This document shows, in pieces, positions 24,917-36,918 of a stretch of 64,000 nucleotides of DNA (the stretch's first letter is position 1; each line of letters begins with the position of its first letter). A program made the position numbers and the translations under genes. The notes below the pieces were generated by a model. The model ran no database searches. It was not told the origin of the DNA and saw nothing but the letters and a program-made list of their open reading frames with translations. The stretch lies in the NCBI GenBank assembly GCA_947179485.1, contig OX359247.1, positions 26,140,801 to 26,204,800 of the forward strand, in the 5' to 3' direction. This DNA comes from Allacma fusca. Taxonomy: Eukaryota; Arthropoda; Collembola; Symphypleona; Sminthuridae.

Positions 24917-26204
24917 AGCCTCAGCAATTACTTTGTGTACCGATGAGCTCTGCTTGTGAGGAAGGGTATTAATCTGTAATGGACATTTCAATTTAGCATC
25001 GAGTTAAAAGAAGTAAATAGGGAGTATATGAATATGTACGGGATTTGAGAGGTCTATGGGTCTATCTCCATGTATTCCAAGGAGAGACTGTTAGGGAAAT
25101 TCACCACTCACGACCAGGGAGGGGTGAGTTTATTGTAAGTGCTCATTATGGTACCGACAGACTACAGAGACAGGCCAGTGTAAGGAGATACATACATAGG
25201 TTGATGGGATATCTTGAAATCCTTAAGGTGTTTCTTCGTGATCACTATTGGGTTTGTTGAGTGTACGACGAGACCTACAATTTGAGCAAGTATATATTAT
25301 TTGTCAGGTTTATTATCAAGGAATCAACTCTCGTTGGACGTCCTGTACAACATTTCCATTAGGGGAGGTTAAGGTCCACTAATGAACTGGGTCTTGATCC
25401 GTGCTTATTCTCATAATCAGATGCAGGTGGGGAAGGGAAAGAAGGAATTTTGCAGGACAAAAAGTTTTTACAATTGTATGTCATGAGTCTTGTCTCAGTC
25501 GTGGGGTAGTGGTGCAGTCCTCATTAGGATATCAAATGTTTAAGAGCCCTTTCCCAGGACGTGGAACTACTTTTGCAGCACTTTCTTTAGGCATTTACTC
25601 CTCTCTTACAGAACTGTCTTCCTCCTTATCATGGAACTTTATGACCCTTCCGAACAACATACTAATGTGTAATGGGGTTTATAATTCTTATTTAACAGTT
25701 CGTATATCTCTCTATCTATCTATATATATGCAAGGGGTATAAATGCCAACCTGATGCACTCTACTCCCTACTCCACACAATTTACCGACTGGATCGATGG
25801 CGATAGCAAATTATCAGAGTTTATTTGGGCTATAAAATCAACTAGAAATAAACTTCTTGTGCCAAGTTGCAGTCCCAAGGTGTAAACTCAGAAAATAAAA
25901 GTGGTTATTATCCTTAAATATATGCAACTGACTTATTAATAAATTCTATAAAACTGTCCCCGTCCCAAAGAAAAAATCTGGAAAAATTACAAGGATCTTT
26001 CCTGGGAAGAAACAAATTCCCTTGATTTCCATACCTACAAGTATCTACACATAGATAAATACATAGATTTGAGTATCAGGGGTATCTTATACATGGGATA
26101 AAAACAGAGGAGCATAAAATGTAAAATAGTGTAAATTTTATATTGATTTATGACTGGTGCAATGAAATGAAATGAAATGCAATGTCTCTTTCTTTACTTT
26201 CCAG
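24553..26204. other. No gene recognised
   Basis: Non-genic by inspection apart from the (ACT)n array at 24876-24916. A 71-codon frame at 25045-25260 and a 113-codon frame at 25401-25742 show no motif. Confidence 0.5.
24876..24916. repeat. (ACT)n trinucleotide repeat
   Basis: Thirteen to fourteen uninterrupted ACT units, the longest trinucleotide array in the window. It translates as poly-valine, poly-tyrosine, poly-threonine and so on, depending on the frame, so open frames crossing it are artefacts. Confidence 0.97.
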
Positions 26205-26381
26205 ACAAACGTATGAGCAAACCGGTAGATACCCACCCACAGGACAAGGCATGCCGTAAGTATTACAAGTTTTGTGGAACACTCTAAAATCTATAAATGC
26301 ACTTTGTAAAAAATGCATCCCCACTTGCATTCATACAGTACGATTTCGTTGCACATAAACTCCCTTGCATTTAGTGCTTGA
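26205..26381 (+). CDS. Possible last two exons of a gene, product unknown
   Basis: A strong acceptor (CTTTACTTTCCAG, ending at 26204) is followed by a 51-nt segment ending at a GTAAGTATT donor at 26256. The only open frame reads QTYEQTGRYPPTGQGM plus CC. It is rich in P, G, Q, T and Y, like linker regions of regulatory proteins, but I cannot name a family. After an 83-nt intron with acceptor CATTCATACAG (ending at 26338), the next segment joins in phase. It completes a proline codon and continues for 13 codons to a TGA at 26379-26381. Phase continuity across a short intron is the main support. No upstream exon ending in the required phase was located, and no AATAAA follows closely. Confidence 0.27.
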
Positions 26382-27397
26382 TTCATAAAGTGCCAGGTAA
26401 TTCGTCGGCCGGATCCATCCTGTGTGTAAGTAATTGCGTGTGTTAAAATTTCTCTCACTCTCTGTGATAAACTTTGACGGATGCAGAGGGCTGAGTGTAT
26501 GCATCAGTAAGGATACCCTTCTCTCAAGATCCTATCAAAGGTTGTAAGAGTGTAATTGTTACACCATCAAGTTTTACGACCAGTAAAAATCCAAGGACTA
26601 AATGCAATTTTATGTGTAAGGGAGATCTGCAAACAATAGGTGGAACTGCTGCTTGAACAAATATGATGGTCACATTAGAAATCAATAATGTGGCAAAAAT
26701 ACTTAAATTAGAAGATAAGGGAGGATCATAAAGCAAGGACAAGATAGAGAGCTAGAGGGGGAAAAAAAGCTGAACAACACCCTGCTTGACTTGCTTTTGA
26801 CTACTTACTCCTTGCAAAAAAAAATCCAAATGTGGAGACATAAAGATAAACAACACTTGAGCATTTGTCGGTTCTCATAAATACATCATATGCAGTAACA
26901 AGTGTCGTTTCGGTTCTTTTATCCACTTAATGTGTCTTCCCTCATGGAAGGATCTCTCTGCCCTTCCTCCTTGGGAAATGTAAAGGTATTACATGTGTCT
27001 TGCACTACAAAATTATGTGACTCGAGTGCAGGCAAGGTGTATTACATTGTAATTATACGTGAGGGTTCGCATGTTCTATCTTGAAGGAACAACTTGGTGA
27101 GCAGGGAGAGATCTGGGATGGAACCTCATGCAAAAATCACCTCTATGACGATAGAATTTTAAGTGAGAATCCAAGTCCAGTCGTGAAATATGTCATCAAC
27201 GTTCGGGTGGTAAGACAGTAAAGAAGATTTGAGGGAGACAGGGAATTTTTCGAGTTGGCAAATAAATCAAATGGATTTTTCACTTTTAGAGTGGCAATAT
27301 AATGGACGACAGGAGAGATGAAAGGCATTCTTGTGCGTGTCTCTTTGTTTGTTTCATCCGAAATGAATGGCTTTGCGGATACTCAGGCTTTTGAAAT

Positions 27398-27434
27398 ACA
27401 CACACACACACAGACACACACATATACACACACA
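27398..27434. repeat. Interrupted (CA)n microsatellite
   Basis: CA run with AG and TATA interruptions, lying 30 bases from a GA run. Confidence 0.93.
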
Positions 27435-27462
27435 TGGTCTCACAGCACGAGAGACGTTGAGT

Positions 27463-27488
27463 GAGAGAGAGAGAGAGAGAGAGAGAGA
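27463..27488. repeat. (GA)n microsatellite
   Basis: Mostly pure GA run. Confidence 0.93.
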
Positions 27489-29252
27489 AAAGAGACATAA
27501 GAAGAAAAAATTGCATATTTACATTCGAGTCCAGAATATCATTTTGATTTGATCACATGAGTAATGGTGAGTTAGGAGGAGAAAGGCTTTACTTTTGTAT
27601 GTGTAACTCCCTTGCTCACCAAACAATTCAATGCATCATGTGGTGGTACGATTTCAATAAGATCCAACGCAGGGGAGCAAGCCGATTTGAAAATACTTTG
27701 TGCATCTGGGAAAAAATACTCTTATGGAGGACTTTCCAGTAAAGCTCATAACAAAAATACGTGGCATGTTACTCTAGGAGCGAAGACTCTGACATAACGT
27801 ACATTTTAAAATGCAATGCAGGTTCTCCATGCTAAAATGCATTTCCATGCTGCACAATCCTTGTTTTGCCCGGTTTATACGTCAAGGAGGAATAGTTTGT
27901 GTGAATTTGACATTTTCTTTTAGTTGCACGCGAATTTCTGTCATTTTTCCTAAGTCACTGGTGTGCTTTGGTGGACGGACCTGGGCATACATACGTAACC
28001 TCCCTGGAAGGAGTAGGGAAGCGGATGAGGATGAGGATGAGGAGATAGAGAGAAGGAGGAAAAAAGTGACTGGTATAAATCAAAGTCGGGTCTACAAATA
28101 TGACGGTGGAAATAAATAAAGAGATAGGTTTGACTTTCCTTTTTTTCCTACCGCCGGGCATATCATTCATTTCTTCGTTATCCTCTTTCCTCTTATGCTC
28201 TCGTTTTCGGAGCATTAGCTCTCTTCTGAGCCTAACATTCAGATATGTGTACGAAGAGCATTTACGTTTATTCCGCAGGATGTGCATACTAGCCAGACAT
28301 AAGGACATACTGTGCAGCCCAAATGCTCCCGTGGTTTTTCAAGTACATACATAAGTATCTACTTGTAGTTATACGCATTTGAAACATGTATATAAAATAA
28401 TGAACAATCCTTATTTCCAGCTACGTATGGTTTGGGAGTTCATATAATATTTATATGTGTGCATGGAACTGCATGTATGTTTTATCTATTTGAATACGTT
28501 TTTTGAATGTGTGCTTGGATATTATTCAAGGGAACTCCAGATGGTGAATCTTATTCCTCCTCCTCTATTTTTTGGACAATAGTAGACTCTGACTCAAGTT
28601 ATTCGAGTTTCTCGGGTAAAGTACCAAAGACTAAGGGATGAGACAAGAAAAATCACCAGAAAAGACGAATATCACTTCTATTTTCTCATTTTCTTCCACC
28701 CTTGGAAGATTTTTGCTCCATGTGAAACTGTATAAGCCACTGGGCAGTGCTGGGTCTTCTTAATGGTCAGAAAGGGATGATGCTACTGTGGATTACAAAA
28801 ATCTACATCCAAGCTTTCCTATGCATGGATACCCTAAACAAGGGAATATCCTCTGGGCAGTTTGCTGTTTTGTGACTCTTTTGCGACTCTTTTGCGCTCT
28901 ACTCCTTGGCCAAATTCCATACTTACGGAGTACTTTATGTGCACAAATATTTGGACAAGAAACGTTCTGAGAAGGATTTGTGACATTTCAATTTGTAGTG
29001 TTTATAAGGTGAGTTGACTATGTTGAGGAGAGGTTGTCAACAAGATATGGAATTAAAAAGTCCATGACAGGATATACTATTACTCCTCCTCACAGATATG
29101 GGCGCAATGAGGGGAGGAAATGCGAATATTTTTGTGTGGAGTGTAGGCCGACATGGACAGCTATGAGAAGGGAAACAATTGGGAGTCGAGAGAAAATGAT
29201 ATCTTTTGAGTGGACTAACTGTACTTTGTCCGGCCAACTCTATTTTCCTTGT

Positions 29253-29256
<4 letters not shown>

Positions 29257-29297
<41 letters not shown>
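29257..29297. repeat. (CT)20 microsatellite
   Basis: Uninterrupted CT run of 41 bases, the longest pure dinucleotide tract in the window. Confidence 0.97.
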
Positions 29298-29299
<2 letters not shown>

Positions 29300-30590
29300 T
29301 CTTCCCCCATCCTTCTCATCGTGTGTGACATTTATTTTTCATACTCACTTTTTTTAAATTATGACATTTTCTGCATGGTTGGTTCGTCGGACTGGTTTTC
29401 TCCCAATTCTTTCCCATACACTCTGAGCCAGTCTCTTCATGGAGATCTTTCAACTCTCTCATCTCTCTAAAGTGACTAGGACAGAATGTCAAGCCCTACC
29501 TTGAGGTATTGTATCTGTGTGGCAATATCTATCTGTATAGTAATGGAAGACAACAAAGTCTGTGAGTAAATGACAAATCCACTTGAGCTCCAAGGATTTC
29601 CCGTTGTAATTGCCAAGTTTGGTCATTGTCATATTTCTTATGTTCCCTGTCATTGGTGTGGGCTGACAAATTAGCTTAATTCTATTCGAACATATCAAGT
29701 TCCTAATCCTTATTACCTTCTCTACTGAATTAATTGCTACTTGGGAATTTAGAATTTCCTCAGGGAAATTGATAGTCGGAGGTATTTTGTATTTGGAGGT
29801 GGATTTTTTCCCAATTTTTTTCCTCCTCACCCTCTCCTTCCTCCCAGGAATGAAACGACGGAGTTGTGGCAGCCGTAATGACAGGGTGACGTAAGGAGCT
29901 CTCCTCAGGAGTTAATGAATAAATATTCACGTTATTTAGAGTGGAATTAGATGAGGACGACCGGGAGAGCTGTAATAAGGATGGGGGGAGGAAGAGATCA
30001 AATGAGGGTGAGACATCGGAAGTGCTGATTAGATTGTCATGTCAGAGTATTCGCCCGCTTTTGTCAGATGTTATAAAGGGAATTCCATTCTTGTCCCAAG
30101 CGTCTTTATCACAGGGAATGGGATGACGTTAAACATCAAATGCTTTTTATCTTATTAGACCATTGCTGGAATTCACTCAGGGAAGGAATCTGCACAGCCA
30201 TTTTTGTCAACATTTTTAAACACACACATAATCACATACAGTACAGGCACAGGCTTTCCCATATATCGTTTCCGTGCAATCTCAGATATTTCCCTCCATT
30301 GGCTATTTATGCATACATTCATGCTCATAGCTGTGACTCACTTAAGAAAAAATATTCAATTGCAATAATCCATTTTTTCCCTAATTTATACCACTTGCAT
30401 ATTTTACATATAATAATTAATCAAAACTAAAATTATTCAATATCCTTTCCAGGAGATACTGTACGTGAGTATCTACCAATGGTTACTGTAGCAGGTTAGC
30501 GGAAAGGAAAATTATAGTATTTACAGGAAGAAAACGAAAGTCAAAGAGAAAGATGAATAATCCATGAAATTTGTCCCATTGTTAGGCTCC

Positions 30591-31043
30591 TCACATAAAG
30601 TAAACAACAGCTGAGAGAAGCATTGGGTTGGAAAATCTTGGGCTCAGTAGAATTCCATGCCGTAGGAAAGAACGGCTCTGTGGATACATGTTTCGGCTTA
30701 AGTGTGAAGGCTCTTTTGATGGCTTTAGGTAAAAGTGGAAGTGAGCATATCTATGTACATATGGACACAAGTGTTGATAAGAGAAAAAGCCCGAGAAGTT
30801 TTGTTGGGAATGAACGTCGACATAATAGACTCCCCTCTGGCAGGCAGGAGGGTACACACAAATCGGCGTGGAAAATTTGCCTTTTTTCCTCGCTCTCAAT
30901 ATCCACCACCACCACTTTACTTGTACTTTCAAGCAATTACCTTCCGTTTCGTTCCGTCCCTCTCTCTTTTTTTCCTCACCGTATAGATACTGTATTCTGT
31001 AGGGAAGTATTATAACATGTGCGTTACTTTTTTTTTTGCCCAT
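30591..31043 (-). other. 150-codon ATG open frame in a patch open on both strands
   Basis: Longest frame in the window. It starts at an ATG (31043-31041) followed by a lysine run and ends at a stop. The same DNA is open on the plus strand over 30623-31015 (130 codons, non-ATG start) and in two further frames. Such a pattern indicates low stop density in a G+C-richer patch rather than selection on one frame. The translation contains a four-tryptophan run from a GGT-like repeat and no domain that I recognise. A real exon here is possible but unsupported. Confidence 0.12.
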
Positions 31044-31285
31044 TGTGATAACATTAGCTTAGGGTAATAATAATCAATGCGTTTATTACCAACGTTAATT
31101 TATAGGGATAAGCCGGTGGAGCAGGAGGCAGGAGTAAGTATTGGTGTGGGATAATTGTATCTTGGGACTTTGATATAAATAAATATGTGAGAGGGGGTAG
31201 GGAACTATATGCATATGCACTCGAGTTATTCGGAAATTTGATCAAGACTCAGCCAATTTTTGAAGGTTGCCTGCACCTTGTGTAG

Positions 31286-31309
31286 TATCTATCTATATCT
31301 ATCTATCTA
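31286..31309. repeat. (TATC)n-type repeat
   Basis: Short imperfect TATC array. Confidence 0.8.
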
Positions 31310-34300
31310 CATTTTTAGTCTTTAGAGAAAAACCTTGTAAAACTGGGGTAGGAGCAGTGAGCAGTGTGTACTGATTCAGGCTATCATCACGTCACTCCCC
31401 CCATGTAATCCTCTTCTATGAGTTTTCTCTGGAACCTCTCATCAGTCTCTATTATTTCTTGATCGCTCCCAAATTGCATTGCACCCAAATTACCTTTTCT
31501 CTTCTCCAGAGCCTCCTCACTGGAAATCAAATTCAAAAAATCAAGCTCATAGTCTGGTGTGGAAGTTGATAAAACAGCAAGAATGACGAGTCCCTTGTAT
31601 CATTTTTTACACTCTGTTCCTAGTCTCACTTTCCTCCCGCACCCAGACTACGAGCGATTCCCTACCCTAATTCCCTCCTAAATTTTTTTATGCGGACCTT
31701 TATTTTAATCATGCCATAAAACCATCCATGTATGTACCGCCAAGAGTACAGTATGCAAAGATAACATGAAGGAATTACTCTGTATTTTTTTTTGGTGTAT
31801 ACAAATATTCTAGGTATGTATGTATGTATCTAGAATACATATATCTATAGATACAGCACTGTAAAGGAGTAAAATAATTGTCAATGATTTGTCTTTAAAT
31901 CTCTTGAACATCAGGGCTTTGTCTGAATGAAGAAAGGGGAATGATTACACTATTCAAGTGTCTTCATATTCCCTCCAATCTGACCGTCTGTCTCTGTAGT
32001 GCATTTATTCACTGGGAATCTCATCTTCTCGGAAGTGACAGAGAGCTGGGGTTCAAGTAGGATTTTCTCTCTTGGTAAATTGTACTGGGGGAATTCCTTC
32101 AAATTACTTTTTATGACAGGGAAAGAACAACAGTGCCACATGATTGGTATCACCATCACCATGGAAAATTACCTTTTTAATCCTACTTTTTAGTAGATAT
32201 GTATCTATACCTATTTGATTACATAGTTATAAGCATAATACATGCGTATGAATATAATGTAATGTACATAGGCGCTGAATTTAATACAGAGCAAGACTAC
32301 AGGATTTTCAAATGTGGACATTTCACTGCTCTAATCTCTTTATTGTTGTTATGGTGTCTGAATTTATGCTGTATAGTTATTGAGAGGAAGGGAAAAGAAT
32401 CCGATTGAAATTTCTTTGATGATGTAATGCAAAGTGGCTTGTTTTCAAGTTACGGGTATTGTAATCTGAGCTCAATGCTTGATTTGCTCAGGTCTTTGCT
32501 ATGACTAGAACCTTATTATAAAAATATTTCATTGTTCTCATTTTTCCCCCTTGCTCAGTGTGGTCTTAGTTTCTTACTATGTTAGTTTATATTTATAATC
32601 CATCTGTGTTTTTTCATTTTCACCGTTGTTTACCAAGGACTTTGATTTGTGGGAGGGGGAGGGAGCAGATCAGGAGATCATCATGTGAGAGTTTATACTT
32701 ATGTTTCAAAATCCCGGGATGATGTTGGAGGAAGTGACATACGAAGTTAGGTAAGAGGGCCTAGGTGCGTAAATAATAAATGGAATTGAGTTTATCGTGA
32801 TCATCAGGTCTCTTTGACCTACGCACACACAGAGATACTGTAGTCAAGAATTGTACAGGGGGTGGGTTTGAGAACGGTAGGATACCCAAAGATATCCATA
32901 GATCCAGGGATTGGAGAGACAAAAGCCAAAGGGCATTCAATGTTTCTTTTGTTGTTCACGGAACTTCATGTAACACCTCAGCTTGCCCTCTGAATCTAAT
33001 GTACATATGAACTGGAGTTGAAGCTGGTAAATTGAAATTGTGAGGGATATGATGGAAAATTACACAAGAGATTTTATTACAGGCAGATGTGTAATGAAAC
33101 GCTGAAGGTGCCAGGGTAGAGGAACTTATTTAACAGTACAAAACTCACTCAATAAAAATACTAGGAGTGAGAATCCACACTTGACTAAGTAAGACTCAGT
33201 ACACTTTGGAAGGTAATATAGTGGCCTGAACTGCTTCCCAATGCTTTCCATCAATTAGCCTGCAGATTTGTAAATTGATTTGAAAAGGAATTAAAAACCA
33301 GTTGTATGTATAGATATACAAAACATCTGTAGTTAGTCCAAGTGGAGGAAAAAAGAGAGAAAATACCTACTGTTTGAAGGAAAGAATATTCATATCAGGT
33401 CAATAAAATCAATGATTATTGATTGTTGAAGAAGTTAATAAATTGCTATCACACTTGTAACGACCACATACTTACATCTCGTATGTGAGTAGTAATTATG
33501 AAAGGTCAAAAGGAATATCTGTGGATCTTGACCATGTCAATACGACGGCAAACTTTGCAACTTGTTTCCCATAGAATTTTTATTGACTGAATTCCTTCAA
33601 GTAAAAAAACAAATCACGTCAAGTTAAAAGGATACACATCGAGCCCCTGACTCCTTGCTTATTTTGCAATTGATAGATACTGGAAGAGAATAATTATCTA
33701 TAATAATTATTATAGTCAGAAAAACGTAGTGTGTGCGGAACAATTAAAATGATGATGTTGGATAGAAAATAACAGGTTGTTTGGTTAGAGGAAAATAAGA
33801 GGGGAGGGAGAGTGAGGAGAGTGTGTGGTCATATACAATATGCCTTTCCAATACATAAAGTAAATCGCCTGGGAGCTCAATGTGTTTTCCTCGACTATTT
33901 TTTAAAATGTGCACATTTTATTGCTAATTAATTCGAATTTGCATCTAAACGGGAAAAGGTAGAGCTCATAATTATACATTATTGTGTAAAGTTGCTCCAT
34001 CAACATCACCGTTAGAGGATAGAAGAGTACTAATTATTACCATGCAAAGTGTTTCAGCTTCTCATCTTGTGTCCCCTCAATGTACAGTAGTGGTCCGGCT
34101 ATGTGTAATGTATGGATGGACAAATGTAAAAATCAAAAAGTGTCAAATCTGGTTATTAGGGAGAGATTGATGCTCTTAATATATTTTATTTTTCAATGGA
34201 TACAGATACCCTGGGTCATCTTCCCCATGCATAGATACTTGAAAGTTATTACTCTCATATTTACATATGTACATGTGACACTCAGAGCTGTAAAAATTCT

Positions 34301-34667
34301 CAATAGATTTTCTCGTGCCCTTGTCCTCCCGTAAGTTCTAAATTGCACGCAATATAATTCATGAGACACTTGACGAGTGTAAAACAGCTTATTTAAATAT
34401 GGGCACTTGGGCCAGTACATTGTGTTGTTTGTATGTGGCGTACATACTAGGTGTATCCACGTATACATAAAAATCCTTAGAAATTGAAAAAATATTGCTG
34501 AAATTTATGATCTCGAAAGGTGATAAAGAAATGGATACGAGCATGATTTTTATGATTTACTGAAAACAGGGACGAAAAATTCTACTGTATTTTTACACTG
34601 GATTCTCCTCTCGACATTGGTTTTAGGACTTTTAGGGGAATAAAGTTGTAGATACCTTCGTGTGTGT

Positions 34668-34668
<1 letters not shown>

Positions 34669-34696
<28 letters not shown>
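34669..34696. repeat. (GT)n microsatellite
   Basis: Pure GT run of 14 units, with a further imperfect TG stretch immediately to its left. Confidence 0.93.
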
Positions 34697-34698
<2 letters not shown>

Positions 34699-36890
34699 AT
34701 TTGAAAAGTAGATTCATTCTTGTATCACTGTGTTTCCATCTTATGCAAAACGCATAGCATCTGCTGCTCTCGTGGCTAACACTTCGTTATGCGCCTGGTG
34801 AGTATGAAAGCTGGCTGCATGTGAGATCATAAGGAAAAATAAATGGCTAGTAGGGCTTTAAGGTATACATGGGTGTCACCATAGGGTGCAATCTCTATAC
34901 TCTGTCTCTCTCTCTCTATCTCTCCAGGTCGGAAACTCCAGCAAGCAAACAACCACCTGACAATAAATTATGTAATTTTTCTTGTGAATCTTGTACCAGT
35001 TCTGAGTAACTCAATGCCACATTTTTATATACACTTATTATGTATTTACTTATGTATTTTCACGTGCTAGCTCACACATGTATACAAGTACATATGTATT
35101 TGTACGCTGAGTGTATGAGTACAGAATGATGTTTACCCGTGTTAATTTTACTGTCCACAGTCTTGTTCAAAGTTCCCTCAACGCTAGCAACGTACTAATT
35201 CCAATGTATTGAGTTTTATGTATCTACCTAAACGTTGTCATAATTAAAAATTATTTCTGGATATACCCCCTGTATCAATTTTGATGGTGAATATATAGCT
35301 GTTATAAAAAAAGGGAATGAAATAATGCTTTGAGAAATTATAACTTTCAATTCTTACGATTATTAAAGTACACATAATATTTGACGGTACTTGCTGCTAC
35401 TCAATATTTCATATTTATTTAGACGTATGTACGTACATGTGTTTTCAAAACTCACAAGGTGGTAGGGAATCACCTTGTATATTTCATTCATGGGATTATT
35501 AATGCGGCTAGATGCTTTCTGGAGTACTGTATTGGTTAGGAGAGAGAGACAGAGAGAGGAGTACATTGTACAATTTGGAAGTGCACTTGTTTGAGGATTG
35601 ATGATCATGTAGTTCGTATAATATGTACATAGAGATCTTCCTGTTTTTTGGGATATCTCTAGGTCATTCGAAGTGATAATCTTCATTACACAGAATCCAT
35701 GCTGGTTTCAAGCAGGAGTATAAACTATCAATGAAATGTTTTCAAGTGCGTACGATGATATATGACTTTGGTTGCTTGTGTCTATATGTAGCTTTGTATA
35801 TTTCCCAGTTCAGTTCTTTTCAGGGTCCCTCTTAGACAGGATAAGAATAAAAATCCCTTGAATCAAACCTTCTACATTGTATTTTTATAATAAATTTTAA
35901 GCTGTTATGGATAATTATTGGTAGATAGGACCATTACTTATACATTTCAGATAATGTGTGGATACTAATAGTAAAAAGCACAAAATTTCCTGAGCATTTG
36001 GGAGCAGACCAAACTGGACCATGCATGTTATCTATCTAAATGTATTGTCTATGCTCACTGCCGTCCTACGTCTACACTCACATTCCCAGTTGTGGGAGAT
36101 TTTATGACTGAGTTTGAGGCCGGAAAAGAAATTGATAATCATGGGAGGAGGGTGGCTCCTGATAGCAATTAAAAGGAGGACTCTGTTGAGATGTGGAGCA
36201 CTACTATCTGGTCTGATTGTGAGTCTCATAGAATCAGCGCCTTTGGTATGCAAATGTGATTTGATCTACAGGAGCATGCATATTTATTCCCTGATACTTC
36301 CTCCAAGTTCAGAGTATTATATTACATTAATTTGATCTGATATGTACGTAACTGGTATTAGTTACGGGGAATCTTGTAAGTTCCATAAAGTACCATAAGA
36401 GTGGGCTTATCATCTTGTAGCCCTACTCTGTTGAAGTAGCTTTGGTGCGGAAACATGTTACTAGTAGTACTTGCTTTGAAGTGAACCGAGGACTTGTCAA
36501 CTATTTGTAATAAAGATACAGGAAGGGTATCAGAGCTAGATCGCAATTTATTGTCAGCTTTCACCATACATTTTAAAAAAAGGCGTGCATCTGCTCAGAT
36601 TGCCTTTTTTGTGATGAAGATTCCTGTATGAGCAGAGGAGATGTTTTCCTATGATTATCCCATTCCATGAATGAACTTGTTTCAGGTAAGGACTTGTCAT
36701 TGCTCCTTTGGTTACCGTAAATGTCAACCTTGCACTGGGAATTTGAATGCGCTCTTTGAATGCATTTTGCATTCACTGTCCCCTCATGGTCCTCTAGAAT
36801 TTAATTCAGTGTGGGGGTGGGTGACTGAGTATTGTAGTTAAAGGAGAATGTGTAAGGAAAGATGGGGTGAAAAAGGAAGGATTTTTCCTT

Positions 36891-36918
36891 GTGTGTGTAT
36901 GTGTGTGTGTGTCTGTGT
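36891..36918. repeat. Interrupted (GT)n microsatellite
   Basis: GT run with TA and CT interruptions. Confidence 0.85.

Larger units (their letters stand above)
26382..30590. other. No gene recognised
   Basis: Non-genic by inspection. It contains the CA tract at 27398-27434, the GA tract at 27463-27488 and the long CT tract at 29257-29297. A 12-nt segment at 30453-30464 lies between a good acceptor (TCCTTTCCAG) and a GTGAGT donor, and could be a microexon or coincidence. Frames at 27811-28119, 27955-28308 and 29489-29830 show no motif. Confidence 0.5.

Noticed and set aside
24725-24991. 88-codon minus frame with a long valine run
   Set aside because: The valine run is the (ACT)n repeat read in reverse.
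33699-33714. 16-base perfect palindrome
   Set aside because: It is composed only of A and T in a low-complexity stretch, so chance or slippage explains it.
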